This document shows positions 26,213 through 34,442 of a stretch of 64,000 bases of DNA, one piece after another. The stretch's first letter is position 1. Each line of letters starts with the position of its first letter. Origin of the DNA: Ideonella sp. (GTDB taxonomy: Bacteria; Pseudomonadota; Gammaproteobacteria; Burkholderiales; Burkholderiaceae_C); the NCBI GenBank assembly GCA_015075545.1, contig JABTUC010000008.1, positions 33,783 through 97,782 on the forward strand. Reading direction: 5' to 3'. The notes under the pieces are model-generated. The model saw only the letters and a program-made list of their open reading frames with translations. It had not been told where the DNA came from and did not search any database. Made by a program: the position numbers and the translations under genes.

Positions 26213-26614
26213 TCAATCGGCCAGGCGGTCGGCCACCAGCTCGAGCAGGCTCTCGGGCGACATGTGCCACCTAGCCTGCTGGGCGCCCATCTCCAGCGTG
26301 ATGCGGCACTGGCCGCAGCTGGTGACGAGGCGCTCGGCGCCGGTGGCTTCGACCTGCTCGCGCTTCATCGCGAACACCTTCTGGCGCAGCGGCGCGGCAC
26401 GCTGGTTCGACACCACGCCACCACCGCCCCCGCAGCACCAGCCGGTGACGCCATGGTCCTGCAGCTCGCGCAGTTCCAGCCCGAGCGCGGCCAGCACCCG
26501 CCGCGCCGACGCTTCCAGTCCGCCGCGCCGGACCATCTGGCAGGGATCGTGAAAGGCGGCGCTGGCGCCGATTCCCTTCACGCGGATGCGACCCGAGGCG
26601 ATCAGTTCGTCCAC
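26213..26614 (-). pseudogene. Truncated DsrK/HdrB-like protein: single CCG domain
   Basis: 133 residues if it begins at the GTG at 26614, overlapping the end of the DsrM-like gene by 13 bases. Only a C-terminal CCG domain is present: FHDPCQMVRRGG, then WCCGGGGGV and SCGQCRITLEMG. DsrK, HdrD and related (Fe-S) proteins normally have two ferredoxin motifs plus two CCG domains in 400-500 residues. Here the ferredoxin part and the first CCG domain are missing, so the gene looks like a remnant, although the remaining cysteines are intact and the frame is open. It could still work as a small HdrB-like subunit. Confidence 0.65.
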
Positions 26615-27288
26615 ACCCCGCGATGGCTGAAGCGCATGCCGGTGGCACCACGCGAGAACGCGAACAGCACCGCGTGCATCAGCTTGCCGAACGGGAACCA
26701 CACCAGAAGCAGTTCGAGCGACAGCAGGTGCACCGCCAATGGACCGCGGTAGACCGTGTGCGCGGGCGACAGCACGGCCGCCGAAGGCTCGGCCAGGACG
26801 GCCATGCCGGTGATCAGCGGTAGCAAGGTGACCGTCCAGGTGATGGTGTCGTCGGCGCGCGAGATCGACTTCAGCACCGGGTCGGTCAGCCGGGCGGCCA
26901 ACGCGATCAGCAGCGACACGATCGTCGCAGCGCCGGCCAATGGCATCACGGCGTCGGGCAGCGCCGGCCACCACAGCCCCGTGAGGCGGTGGATGAATGC
27001 GATGTGCGGCGCATAGCCGAAGAACACGAGCGCCAGCCCGATGTGGAAGACATAGCCGTTGACGGCGGCGAACCCAGCGGCAGAACCGAACTCGCGGCGC
27101 GGCCACATGCCACGCACGATGCCGTGCCAGGCACCGGCCGCGTTCGACGGCGCCCCCTCGCGCGACGACGAGCGATCGCTCATGCGCGGAAGCCTCAGCA
27201 CGCCGGCAAGCCGCCACGCCGTGCCGAGCACGAAGACCGCGACGGCGCCGATCAGCCCCGGTCCGCGCGCGAAGTCGAGCAGGTCCAT
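26602..27288 (-). CDS. DsrM/NarI-like membrane cytochrome b subunit
   Basis: 228 residues with about five membrane segments and histidines in several of them (GYVFHIGLALVFFGYAPHIAF, VHLLSLELLLVWFPFGKLMHAVLF). PFGKLMHA parallels the PISKLMHA block in the DsrM of the main dsr locus in this window. It would bind haem b and exchange electrons with quinone. It is followed by a truncated DsrK/HdrB-like gene, so the pair looks like a partly decayed DsrMK-type module. The ATG at 27288 was preferred over one 21 codons upstream on grounds of conservation. Confidence 0.8.
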   Translation of the reverse strand: MDLLDFARGPGLIGAVAVFVLGTAWRLAGVLRLPRMSDRSSSREGAPSNAAGAWHGIVRGMWPRREFGSAAGFAAVNGYVFHIGLALVFFGYAPHIAFIHRLTGLWWPALPDAVMPLAGAATIVSLLIALAARLTDPVLKSISRADDTITWTVTLLPLITGMAVLAEPSAAVLSPAHTVYRGPLAVHLLSLELLLVWFPFGKLMHAVLFAFSRGATGMRFSHRGVWTN

Positions 27289-27504
27289 CGTCGCTTCGGC
27301 TAAGTTCTCCGATCGCCCATTCGGCGCGTCGATCCGACCCGCGTCTATCACCCGGATGGGGAATCGCTGCGACTCTCATGGGGTATCGGCGTCGGCCGCG
27401 GTTCCAGTGGAAGTGCAGCGCGAGCCCGTCAGGGTATTCCGCTAGCGCGCGAGAAAGTCACTGTCGTTACTATCATCGCCGTCACCGCTGAGCAGGAGAG
27501 GCGA

Positions 27505-28533
27505 TTGAGCGATGCGACGGCTCCGCAGCGGCGCGCGCGCCTCGAGGCGCTGCTGCGCACGATGTGGCGCATCCGCGCGTTCGAGGACGCGGCCGAGGCC
27601 GCGAGCCAGGGCGGCGTGTCGGCGTTCGGGCAGACCGCGGGCGGCGAGGCCACGGTGCGTGGGCCGCTGCACCTGTCGACCGGGCAGGAGGCGGTGGCCG
27701 CCGGCGTCGGCCTGCACCTGCGCCGCGACGACCTGCTGACCAGCACGCATCGCGGCCACGGTCACACGCTGGCCAAGGGTGGCGATCTTCGCCGCATGAT
27801 GGCCGAGCTGCACGGGCGCGCCAGCGGCTGCAACGGCGGCAAGGGCGGCTCGATGCACATCGCCGATTTCTCGGTCGGCATGCTCGGCGCCAACGGCGTC
27901 GTCGCCGCCGGCCTGCCGATCGCCGTCGGCGCCGCGCAGGCGGTGAAGCTGCAGCGCCGCGACGCCGTGGTCGCGTGCTTCTTCGGCGACGGCGCGATCA
28001 ATCGCGGGCCGTTTCTCGAGGCGCTGAACTGGGCGCAGGTGCACCTGCTGCCGGTGCTGTTCGTCTGCGAAGACAACCGCTGGTCGGCGACCACCGCCAC
28101 CGAGGCGCTCACCGCGGGCGCCGGCGCGGCGGCGCGCGCCGAGGCGATCGGCGTCGCCGCGTGCACGGTCGACGGCAACGACGTCGAAGCCGTCGCCGAC
28201 GCGGCGGCGGCACAACTCGCGCCGGTGCGCGCGGGCGCCGGCCCGCGGCTGCTGCATGCACAGACCTACCGCGTGAAGGGCCACGTCTCGGTCGATCCGG
28301 CGTCGTATCGCGACGCGGCCGAAGTCGAGCGCGCGCAGGGGCGCGATCCGATCGCGCTCGCCGAGCAGCGCCTGCAAGCGCTGGGCGCGCCCGCGGCGAC
28401 GATCGAATCCATCCGTGCGCAAGCGATGGCCGAGGTGGCCGCCGCGGTGGAGGCCGCGCAGGCCGCGCCGTGGCCCGAAGCATCGGCTGCCTACACCGAC
28501 GTGCAGGACGTCGGCAACGATCGCTGGTATTGA
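27505..28533 (+). CDS. 2-oxo acid/acetoin dehydrogenase-type E1 alpha subunit, first copy
   Basis: 342 residues starting at TTG with an AGGAG ribosome binding site 7 bases upstream. Thiamine-diphosphate motif GDGAINRGPFLEALNWAQ ends in CEDN, and E1-alpha blocks such as STGQEAVAAGVG and HRGHGHTLAKGG are present. This family decarboxylates a 2-oxo acid and transfers the acyl group to a lipoyl domain. An E1 beta gene follows 10 bases later, then a TRAP transporter, suggesting an imported organic acid as substrate; which one is unknown. Confidence 0.88.
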   Translation: MSDATAPQRRARLEALLRTMWRIRAFEDAAEAASQGGVSAFGQTAGGEATVRGPLHLSTGQEAVAAGVGLHLRRDDLLTSTHRGHGHTLAKGGDLRRMMAELHGRASGCNGGKGGSMHIADFSVGMLGANGVVAAGLPIAVGAAQAVKLQRRDAVVACFFGDGAINRGPFLEALNWAQVHLLPVLFVCEDNRWSATTATEALTAGAGAAARAEAIGVAACTVDGNDVEAVADAAAAQLAPVRAGAGPRLLHAQTYRVKGHVSVDPASYRDAAEVERAQGRDPIALAEQRLQALGAPAATIESIRAQAMAEVAAAVEAAQAAPWPEASAAYTDVQDVGNDRWY

Positions 28534-28543
28534 GGCCGCCGCC

Positions 28544-29533
28544 GTGAACACGCGGGACGAACGCCCCACTTACGCCGACGCTGCCTGCGCGGCGCTGGGC
28601 GACGCGATGGCGCACGACGAGCGCATCGTGGTGGTCGGCGAGGACGTCGGCCGCGGCGGCATCTTCGCGCAGTACCGCGGGCTGCAGCAGCGTTTCGGCG
28701 CCGCGCGCGTGATCGATGCGCCGATCTCCGAGGCGACGATCATGGGCGCCGGCGTCGGCATGGCGCTGGCCGGCTGCCGGCCGGTGGTCGAGATGCGCGT
28801 CGTCGACTTCGCGCTGTGCGCGATCGACGAGGTCGTCAACCAGGCCGCGAAGTGCCGCTACATGTTCGGCGGCCAGGGCCGCGTGCCGCTGGTGGCGCGG
28901 CTGCCCGGCGGCATCTGGAGCGCATCGGCAGCGCAGCACTCGCAGTCGCTCGAGGCGTGGTTCGTGCACGTGCCCGGGCTGTTGGTAGTTGCACCGTCGA
29001 CGGCCGCCGACAACGCGGCGCTGCTGCGCGCGGCGATCGATTGCGGCGATCCGGTCGTCTACCTCGAGCACAAGGAGCTGTGGGGTCAGCGCGACGCACC
29101 AGAGGTTGCAGCAGCACCGCCTGCGCGGCTCGGGCAGGCGCGCGTGCGCCGCAGCGGCGGCGACCTGACGATCGTGAGCTGGTCGCGCCAGCTGCACTGG
29201 GCGCTCGAGGCCGCGGCGCAACTCGCCACCGAAGGCATCGACGCCGAGGTGATCGACCTCGTCACCTTGTGGCCGTGGGACCGCGACACCGTGCTCGAGT
29301 CGGCCGGCCGCACCGGCGCGCTGCTCGTCACGCACGAGGCGGTGCAGATCGCCGGGCTCGGCGCCGAGATCGTCGCCTGCGCGGCCGAGGCGCTCGGCTG
29401 CCGCGTGATGCGCGCCGGCGCGCCGCGCATCCCGGTGGGCTACGCGCCCACGCTCGAGGAGCAGGCGCGCGTGCGGCCGGCGGCGATCGCCGCCGCGGCG
29501 CGGCGCCTGCTGGACCGACGGAAGCGCCCATGA
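28544..29533 (+). CDS. 2-oxo acid/acetoin dehydrogenase-type E1 beta subunit, first copy
   Basis: 329 residues starting at GTG. Transketolase-like pyrimidine-binding domain (VVVGEDVGRGGIFAQYRGL, DAPISEATIMGAGVGMAL) and C-terminal domain (VSWSRQLHWALEAAAQL, EVIDLVTLWPWD). Forms an alpha2beta2 E1 with the preceding gene. Its stop overlaps the start of the TRAP small subunit (ATGA). No E2 or E3 is encoded next to it. Confidence 0.9.
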   Translation: MNTRDERPTYADAACAALGDAMAHDERIVVVGEDVGRGGIFAQYRGLQQRFGAARVIDAPISEATIMGAGVGMALAGCRPVVEMRVVDFALCAIDEVVNQAAKCRYMFGGQGRVPLVARLPGGIWSASAAQHSQSLEAWFVHVPGLLVVAPSTAADNAALLRAAIDCGDPVVYLEHKELWGQRDAPEVAAAPPARLGQARVRRSGGDLTIVSWSRQLHWALEAAAQLATEGIDAEVIDLVTLWPWDRDTVLESAGRTGALLVTHEAVQIAGLGAEIVACAAEALGCRVMRAGAPRIPVGYAPTLEEQARVRPAAIAAAARRLLDRRKRP

Positions 29534-30024
29534 CGCGCGACGCGAGGCGGCACCTCATCCCGGTGGCCTTCGAGGAGGGGGTCGCGGTCGCCTGCATGGC
29601 GCTGCTGGTGGTGATCACGCTGCTCAACGTCGTCACCCGCTATCTCACCGCCCAATCGTTCGCCTGGACCGAGGAGATCTCGGTGTTCCTGATGGTGGTG
29701 ATGACGCTGGCCGGCGGTGCCGCCGCGGCGGCGCGCGACCGCCACATCCGCATCGAGGTGTTCTACGACGGCGGCAGCGCCGCGAGGCGGCAGCGCCTGC
29801 GCATCTTCGGCGCCTGCGTGACTGGGCTGCTGTTCAGCGCGCTGACACTGCTGTTCGTGCGCACGGTGGTCGACGAGATCCGCTTCAGCGAGACGACGAT
29901 GGGCCTGGGCGTGCCGCGCTGGTGGTACACGGTGATCGTGCCGCCGCTGTGCGCCGTGCTGGCCGCGCGTGCGTTCGGCGTCGCCTGGGCGGCGGCGCGC
30001 AGCCACGAAGAGGCGCGCCGATGA
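29530..30024 (+). CDS. TRAP transporter small membrane subunit (DctQ type)
   Basis: 164 residues with four hydrophobic segments and the family blocks LLNVVTRYLT, FAWTEEISVFLMV and AARDRHIRIEVFYD. It overlaps E1 beta before it and the DctM-type gene after it by 4 bases each, so all are one translationally coupled unit. With DctM it forms the inner-membrane part of a sodium-coupled, binding-protein-dependent uptake system. Confidence 0.92.
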   Translation: MTRDARRHLIPVAFEEGVAVACMALLVVITLLNVVTRYLTAQSFAWTEEISVFLMVVMTLAGGAAAAARDRHIRIEVFYDGGSAARRQRLRIFGACVTGLLFSALTLLFVRTVVDEIRFSETTMGLGVPRWWYTVIVPPLCAVLAARAFGVAWAAARSHEEARR

Positions 30025-31319
30025 CCAGCCTGACGCTGTTCGGGCTGTTCGTGCTGCTGATGCTGGCCGGCGTGCCGATCGCCGCGGCGCTCGGCATCGG
30101 CGGCATCGTGGCGATCGCGATGGCCAACGCCGACGCGCAGTGGTTCGGGCTGATGGCGGTGCCCGAGAACATGCAAGGCAGCATCGCCAAGTACCCGCTG
30201 CTGGCGCTGCCGATGTTCGTGCTCGTCGGCTCGGTGTTCGATCGCGCGGGCGTCGCGCAGCGGCTGGTGGACTTCGCGCTCGCCTGCGTCGGGCGCTCGC
30301 CGGGCATGCTGCCGCTGGTGGCGATCACGGTGGCGATCGTGCTCGGCGGCATCTCCGGCTCGGGCCCGGCCAACGCCGCGGCGGTGGGCGGCGTGATGAT
30401 CGCCACCATGTCGCGCACCGGCTATCCGGCGCCGTTCTCGGCCAGCGTGGTCGGTGCCGCGGCGGCCACCGACATCCTGATTCCGCCGTCGATCGCCTTC
30501 ATCGTCTACAGCGTCTACGTGCCCGGCGCATCGGTGCCGGCGATGTTCGCCGCCGGCGTGCTGCCGGGGCTGCTGGCCGGGCTGGCGCTGATGGTGCCCG
30601 CCGTGTGGTTGTCGCGCCGGCACGGCTGGGGCGCGCACGAGCGCGATCTGCCGCGCCCGCCGTTCTGGCGCTCGCTGCGCGAGGCGAGCTGGGGGCTGGC
30701 CGCGCCGGTGCTGATTCTCGGCGGCATGCGCGTGGGCTGGTTCACGCCCACCGAGGCGGCCGTCGTCGCGGTGGCCTACGGCATCTTCATCGGCCTGGCC
30801 GTGCACCGCACGATCGGCTGGCGCGACCTCTACCCGATCTTCCGCGAGGCCGCCGAGATCTCGGCGGTGATCATGATCGTGATGGCGCTGGCCGGCGTGT
30901 TCGCCTACTCGGTGGCCACCCTCGGGCTGGCCGACCCGCTGGTGCAGGCGCTGCAGGCCTCGGGCCTGGGCAGCGCCGGCGTGCTGCTGGCGCTGCTGGC
31001 GATCGGCATCGTGGTCGGCATGTTCCTCGACGGCGTGTCGATCTTCCTCATCTTCCTGCCGCTGCTGTACCCGCTGATGATCGCGTACCGCTGGGATCCG
31101 GTGTGGTTCGGCGTGCTGCTGACGATGGTGGTGGCGATCGGCCAGTTCACGCCGCCGATGGCGGTGAACCTGCTGGTCGCTAGCCGGCTCGCCAACGTGC
31201 GGATCGAGCAGACGCTGCCGTACATCGGCTGGCTGGTGCTCGGGTTCACGCTGGCGACCGTACTGGTGGGGGTCGCCCCGTGGCTGGCGTTGTGGTTGCC
31301 CCGTTCGCTGGGGTTTTGA
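30021..31319 (+). CDS. TRAP transporter large permease subunit (DctM type)
   Basis: 432 residues with about twelve membrane segments. Family blocks: LALPMFVLVGSVFDRAGVAQRLVDFA, GGISGSGPANAAAVGG, LIPPSIAFIVYSVY, WFTPTEAAVVAVAYG and GQFTPPMAVNLLVA. This is the transport channel of the DctPQM system. It starts inside the DctQ stop. Substrate is set by the binding protein encoded 16 bases downstream. Confidence 0.95.
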   Translation: MTSLTLFGLFVLLMLAGVPIAAALGIGGIVAIAMANADAQWFGLMAVPENMQGSIAKYPLLALPMFVLVGSVFDRAGVAQRLVDFALACVGRSPGMLPLVAITVAIVLGGISGSGPANAAAVGGVMIATMSRTGYPAPFSASVVGAAAATDILIPPSIAFIVYSVYVPGASVPAMFAAGVLPGLLAGLALMVPAVWLSRRHGWGAHERDLPRPPFWRSLREASWGLAAPVLILGGMRVGWFTPTEAAVVAVAYGIFIGLAVHRTIGWRDLYPIFREAAEISAVIMIVMALAGVFAYSVATLGLADPLVQALQASGLGSAGVLLALLAIGIVVGMFLDGVSIFLIFLPLLYPLMIAYRWDPVWFGVLLTMVVAIGQFTPPMAVNLLVASRLANVRIEQTLPYIGWLVLGFTLATVLVGVAPWLALWLPRSLGF

Positions 31320-31335
31320 AGCAAGGAGAACCGTG

Positions 31336-32361
31336 ATGAAGCGTAGAAGCCTGATCCGCGGCGGCGCCGCAACGCTCGCCTCGCTGGCGCTGCCGCACAT
31401 GGCGCGCGCGCAGACGGCCTACAAGGCCGAGTACAAGATGAGCACCGTCGTGCCGCCGGCCTTCGCCTGGGGCAAGGGCGGCGCGATCTTCGCCGAGCTG
31501 GTGCGCGAGCGCACCGCCGGTCGCATCAACATCAAGCAGTACCCCGGCGCCAGCCTGGTGCAGGGCCAGCAGGATCGCGAGTTCGCCGCCATGCGCCAGG
31601 GCGTGATCGACGTGCTGTGCGGCGCGCCGATCAACTGGGCCGGCACGGTGCGCGAGCTGGGCGTGTTCACGCTGCCGTTCATCCTGCCCGACCACAAGGC
31701 CTGGGACGCCGCGACCCACGACGCCGGGGTGATGGACGAGTACTTCGGCCTGGTGCGCAAGGCCGGCGCCGAGCCGCTAGCGGTCGGCGAGACGGGGTTC
31801 CGCCAGATCAGCAACCGGGTGCGGCCGATCAAGACGCCCGAGGACATGAAGGGCCTGAAGATCCGCGTCGTCGGCAGCCCGATGTACGGCGAGATCATGT
31901 CGTCGATGGGCGCCAATCCCACCTTCATGAGCTGGGCCGATGCGCAGCCCGCGCTCGCCTCCGGCGCGGTCGACGCGCAGGAGAACCCGCTCGAAGTGTT
32001 CCTCGCCGCCAAGATCCACACGCTCGGCCAGAAGTACGTGACGAAGTGGAACTACTCGAACGACATCCTGCTGTTCGCGATCGCCGGCCCGGTGTGGCAG
32101 AGCTGGGCCGAGTCCGACCGCAAGATCGTTCGTGACGCGGCGCAGGACGCGGCCAAGCAGCAGGTGGCGCTGGTGCGCAAGCTCTACGCCGACGACGTGG
32201 AGGCGGTGCGCGCGCTCGGGGTCGAGGTGCACCTGCCGACGCCCGCCGAGATGCAGGGCTGGCGCAGCGCGACGCGCAGCACCTATGCGAAGTGGAAGGC
32301 GGCGATCAACCCCGGGCTGATCGACAAGATCGAGAAGGTCGCCGAGCGGGCGCGTAGCTGA
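31336..32361 (+). CDS. TRAP transporter periplasmic substrate-binding protein (DctP type)
   Basis: 341 residues. N-terminus KRRSLIRGGAATLASLALP is a twin-arginine-style signal, so it may be exported folded. DctP signature blocks: EYKMSTVVPPAFAWGKGGAIFAE, GETGFRQISNRVRPIKTPEDMKGLKIRV and GADPQPALASG-like GAVDAQENP. An arginine in the conserved KIRV segment usually binds the substrate carboxylate, so a carboxylic or sulfonic acid is expected. AAGGAGAA ribosome binding site supports the ATG at 31336 rather than the GTG one codon earlier. Confidence 0.92.
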   Translation: MKRRSLIRGGAATLASLALPHMARAQTAYKAEYKMSTVVPPAFAWGKGGAIFAELVRERTAGRINIKQYPGASLVQGQQDREFAAMRQGVIDVLCGAPINWAGTVRELGVFTLPFILPDHKAWDAATHDAGVMDEYFGLVRKAGAEPLAVGETGFRQISNRVRPIKTPEDMKGLKIRVVGSPMYGEIMSSMGANPTFMSWADAQPALASGAVDAQENPLEVFLAAKIHTLGQKYVTKWNYSNDILLFAIAGPVWQSWAESDRKIVRDAAQDAAKQQVALVRKLYADDVEAVRALGVEVHLPTPAEMQGWRSATRSTYAKWKAAINPGLIDKIEKVAERARS

Positions 32362-32957
32362 TGGTGCGCCGCGACACCGCGGCGGCGGGCGTGCCACCGC
32401 TGCCCCACGACCGCGAGCTGTTCTTCAAGCTCGTGCGGGTGGTCAACCTGACCGGGCGGCCGTTCGTCGAGACGCTGGCGCGGCGGCACCGGCTGTCGCT
32501 CAACGAATGGCGCACGATGATCGTGCTGGCCAGCGAGCCCGGCATCGCCGCGCACGAGATCGTCGAGGTCACCGGGCTCGACAAGATGAGCGTCAGCCGG
32601 GCGGTGACGGCACTGGCCCGCCAGGGCCGCATCGTCAAACGCGACGATCCGCTCGACGCGCGCCGCGCGCGGCTCGAGCTGAGTGCGGCCGGCCATCGGC
32701 TGTACGAGCAGATCGGCGTCTTCGGCCGCGCGCGCGAGCAGCAACTGTTCGGCGGCCTCGATGCCGCCGAAAGGGCCCAGCTCGAAGCGCTGGTCGACCG
32801 CCTGATCGCGGCCATCCAGGGGCAGGCCCCCGAGGCTGGCGCCACACGGCGGCGTCGCGCCAGGGCCGATGCGGGCTCGACAGCGCGCAGCACGTTAGTA
32901 ACTATTGATACTAAATGGGCGCGGTCGAGCCGCCGCATCCGCAGACCGACGCTGTGA
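32361..32957 (+). CDS. MarR-family transcriptional regulator
   Basis: 198 residues. Winged-helix core: LSLNEWRTMIVLASEPGIAAHEIVEVTGLDKMSVSRAVTALARQGRI, then the wing DPLDARRARLELSAAG. The last 35 residues are arginine-rich and unusual for the family; part of that DNA also contains the TTAGTA palindrome listed separately, so the C-terminus may be less reliable. It overlaps the DctP stop by one base (TGATG), so it is co-transcribed with the transporter and probably regulates it and the following lipoyl-E1 genes. Confidence 0.88.
   Translation: MVRRDTAAAGVPPLPHDRELFFKLVRVVNLTGRPFVETLARRHRLSLNEWRTMIVLASEPGIAAHEIVEVTGLDKMSVSRAVTALARQGRIVKRDDPLDARRARLELSAAGHRLYEQIGVFGRAREQQLFGGLDAAERAQLEALVDRLIAAIQGQAPEAGATRRRRARADAGSTARSTLVTIDTKWARSSRRIRRPTL
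32895..32914. promoter_or_regulatory. AT-rich palindrome, candidate MarR operator
   Basis: TTAGTA (32895-32900) and TACTAA (32909-32914) form a perfect 6-bp inverted repeat with 8 bases between, in an otherwise very GC-rich region. It lies in the last codons of the marR gene, upstream of the lipoyl-E1 genes. A half-site GTTACTA (TAGTAAC in reverse) also occurs near 27469, ahead of the first E1 alpha gene. MarR proteins bind palindromes of about this size. Confidence 0.55.
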
Positions 32958-33183
32958 ACACCCCTGCCGCGCGCACCACCGCGCTGCCGCCGATGCAGCG
33001 GCCGGCGGCCGAGCACCTGACGCGCAAGCGGCGCCAGAGCGTGGCCGTCACGCTGCACGGCGCAGTCGAAGCCGATGAACTGCCGGCGTTGCGCGAGTCG
33101 TCGCGCCTTTTCGACGAGAACCACCCACCAATCGCCGAGCCCGGTCGCATCGCGCTCGACGGCGAGACACCGAAGGAGCCGCG

Positions 33184-33426
33184 ATGCTGATCGAGATCCT
33201 CGTACCCGAGATGGGCCACGACGCGAAGGAGGCGATCCTCGTCGTCTGGCACCGGCAGCCGGGCGACACGGTCGCCGCCGGCGACGCGGTGGCCGACGTG
33301 ATGACCGACAAGGTCAACGTCGAGGTCGCCAGCCCGGCGTCCGGCACGCTGCGCGAACTGCGCGCCGCCCCCGACGACAAGGTCGCGGTCGGCGCGGTCA
33401 TCGCCACCTTGGAGAGCGCGTCATGA
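33184..33426 (+). CDS. Stand-alone lipoyl-carrier (E2-type biotinyl/lipoyl) domain protein
   Basis: 80 residues, only a lipoyl domain. The lipoyl-lysine motif is MTDKVNVEVASP, preceded by VPEMGHDAKEAILVVWHRQPGDTV. In normal complexes this domain is fused to a large E2 acyltransferase; here the catalytic and subunit-binding domains are absent. It overlaps the next E1 alpha gene by 4 bases (ATGA). It could be loaded by either E1 pair in this cluster and served by an E2 elsewhere, or act as a free acyl carrier. A GAAGGAG ribosome binding site is present. Confidence 0.88.
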   Translation: MLIEILVPEMGHDAKEAILVVWHRQPGDTVAAGDAVADVMTDKVNVEVASPASGTLRELRAAPDDKVAVGAVIATLESAS

Positions 33427-34442
33427 CGGGCGCCATCGAACAGGCGCGCCAGCGAGTCGCATCGGACGCGCCGCTGCTGCGCCGGATGTACGAGACGATG
33501 CTGGCATCGCGCGAGATCGACCGCGCCGCGGGCAGCGCCGACGGCCACTGGCACGCCGCCGAGGGCGAGGAGGCGGTGATCGCCGCCTGCTACTGCGGGC
33601 TGCGCGACGACGACTGGGTCGCGCCGCACTACCGAGGCATGGTCGCCGCGGCGCTGGCGCGCGGCGCCGATCTGCGCCGGCTGCTCGCCGGCATCACCGG
33701 CAAGGCCACCAGCTACAGCCGTGGCCGCTATCGATCGGACGTCTGCGCGCCGATCGAGCAGCGGCTGATCGGCCTGTACTCCGGCGCGCTCGGCCCGACG
33801 CTCGAATACGCCACCGGCACCGCGCTGGCAGCCAAGCTCGACCGCAGCGGCGCGGTGGCGATCGCCGTGTTCGGCGACGGCACGTCGAGCCGCGGCAACG
33901 CGCACGAGGCCATCAACCTGGCCGCGGTGCTCGGGCTCGGCGTGGTGTTCGTCTGCCAGAACAACCAGTTCGCGATCTCGACGCCGGCAGCTCGCGGGGT
34001 CGGCGCACGCGCCATCGCCGACCGCGGCGCGGCCTATGGCATCGAGGGCGTGGCGGTCGACGGCAACGACGCGATCGCGCTGCGCGCGGCCGTCGAGGTG
34101 GCGATCGCTCGTGGCCGCGCGGGCGACGGCCCGACGCTGATCGACGCGCAGACCTATCGCGTCGCGGGCCATCTGGTGGCCGACCCTGCGCCGTACCGCA
34201 ACGCCGACGACGTCGCCGCCTGGCGCGCGCGCGATCCGATCGCGCGGCTGCGCAACCACCTGCTGACCGCCGGCCTGCTCGACGAGGCCGGCGACGCCGC
34301 GCTGCGCGAACGGCTGCGCCGAGAGGTCGACGCCGCGATGGCGCTCGCCGCCGCCGACCCCGAGCCGGCGGCCGAGACGATCGGCACCGGCGAGGTGTTC
34401 GCCGGCGGCAGCGTGGCCGGCGCCCACGGGAGCACGACATGA
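33423..34442 (+). CDS. 2-oxo acid/acetoin dehydrogenase-type E1 alpha subunit, second copy
   Basis: 339 residues with TPP motif GDGTSSRGNAHEAINLAAVLGLGVVFVCQNN, and blocks HWHAAEGEEAVIAAC and APHYRGMVAAALARG. Clearly diverged from the first E1 alpha (27.5 kb). It starts within the lipoyl gene and its stop overlaps the E1 beta start. A thiamine-dependent decarboxylating subunit; substrate unknown. Confidence 0.88.
   Translation: MTGAIEQARQRVASDAPLLRRMYETMLASREIDRAAGSADGHWHAAEGEEAVIAACYCGLRDDDWVAPHYRGMVAAALARGADLRRLLAGITGKATSYSRGRYRSDVCAPIEQRLIGLYSGALGPTLEYATGTALAAKLDRSGAVAIAVFGDGTSSRGNAHEAINLAAVLGLGVVFVCQNNQFAISTPAARGVGARAIADRGAAYGIEGVAVDGNDAIALRAAVEVAIARGRAGDGPTLIDAQTYRVAGHLVADPAPYRNADDVAAWRARDPIARLRNHLLTAGLLDEAGDAALRERLRREVDAAMALAAADPEPAAETIGTGEVFAGGSVAGAHGSTT

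Noticed and set aside
32915-33190. A 91-residue plus-strand frame between marR and the lipoyl gene
   Set aside because: No ribosome binding site, no recognisable family, composition like non-coding GC-rich DNA. Left as intergenic, though a leaderless small gene cannot be fully excluded.
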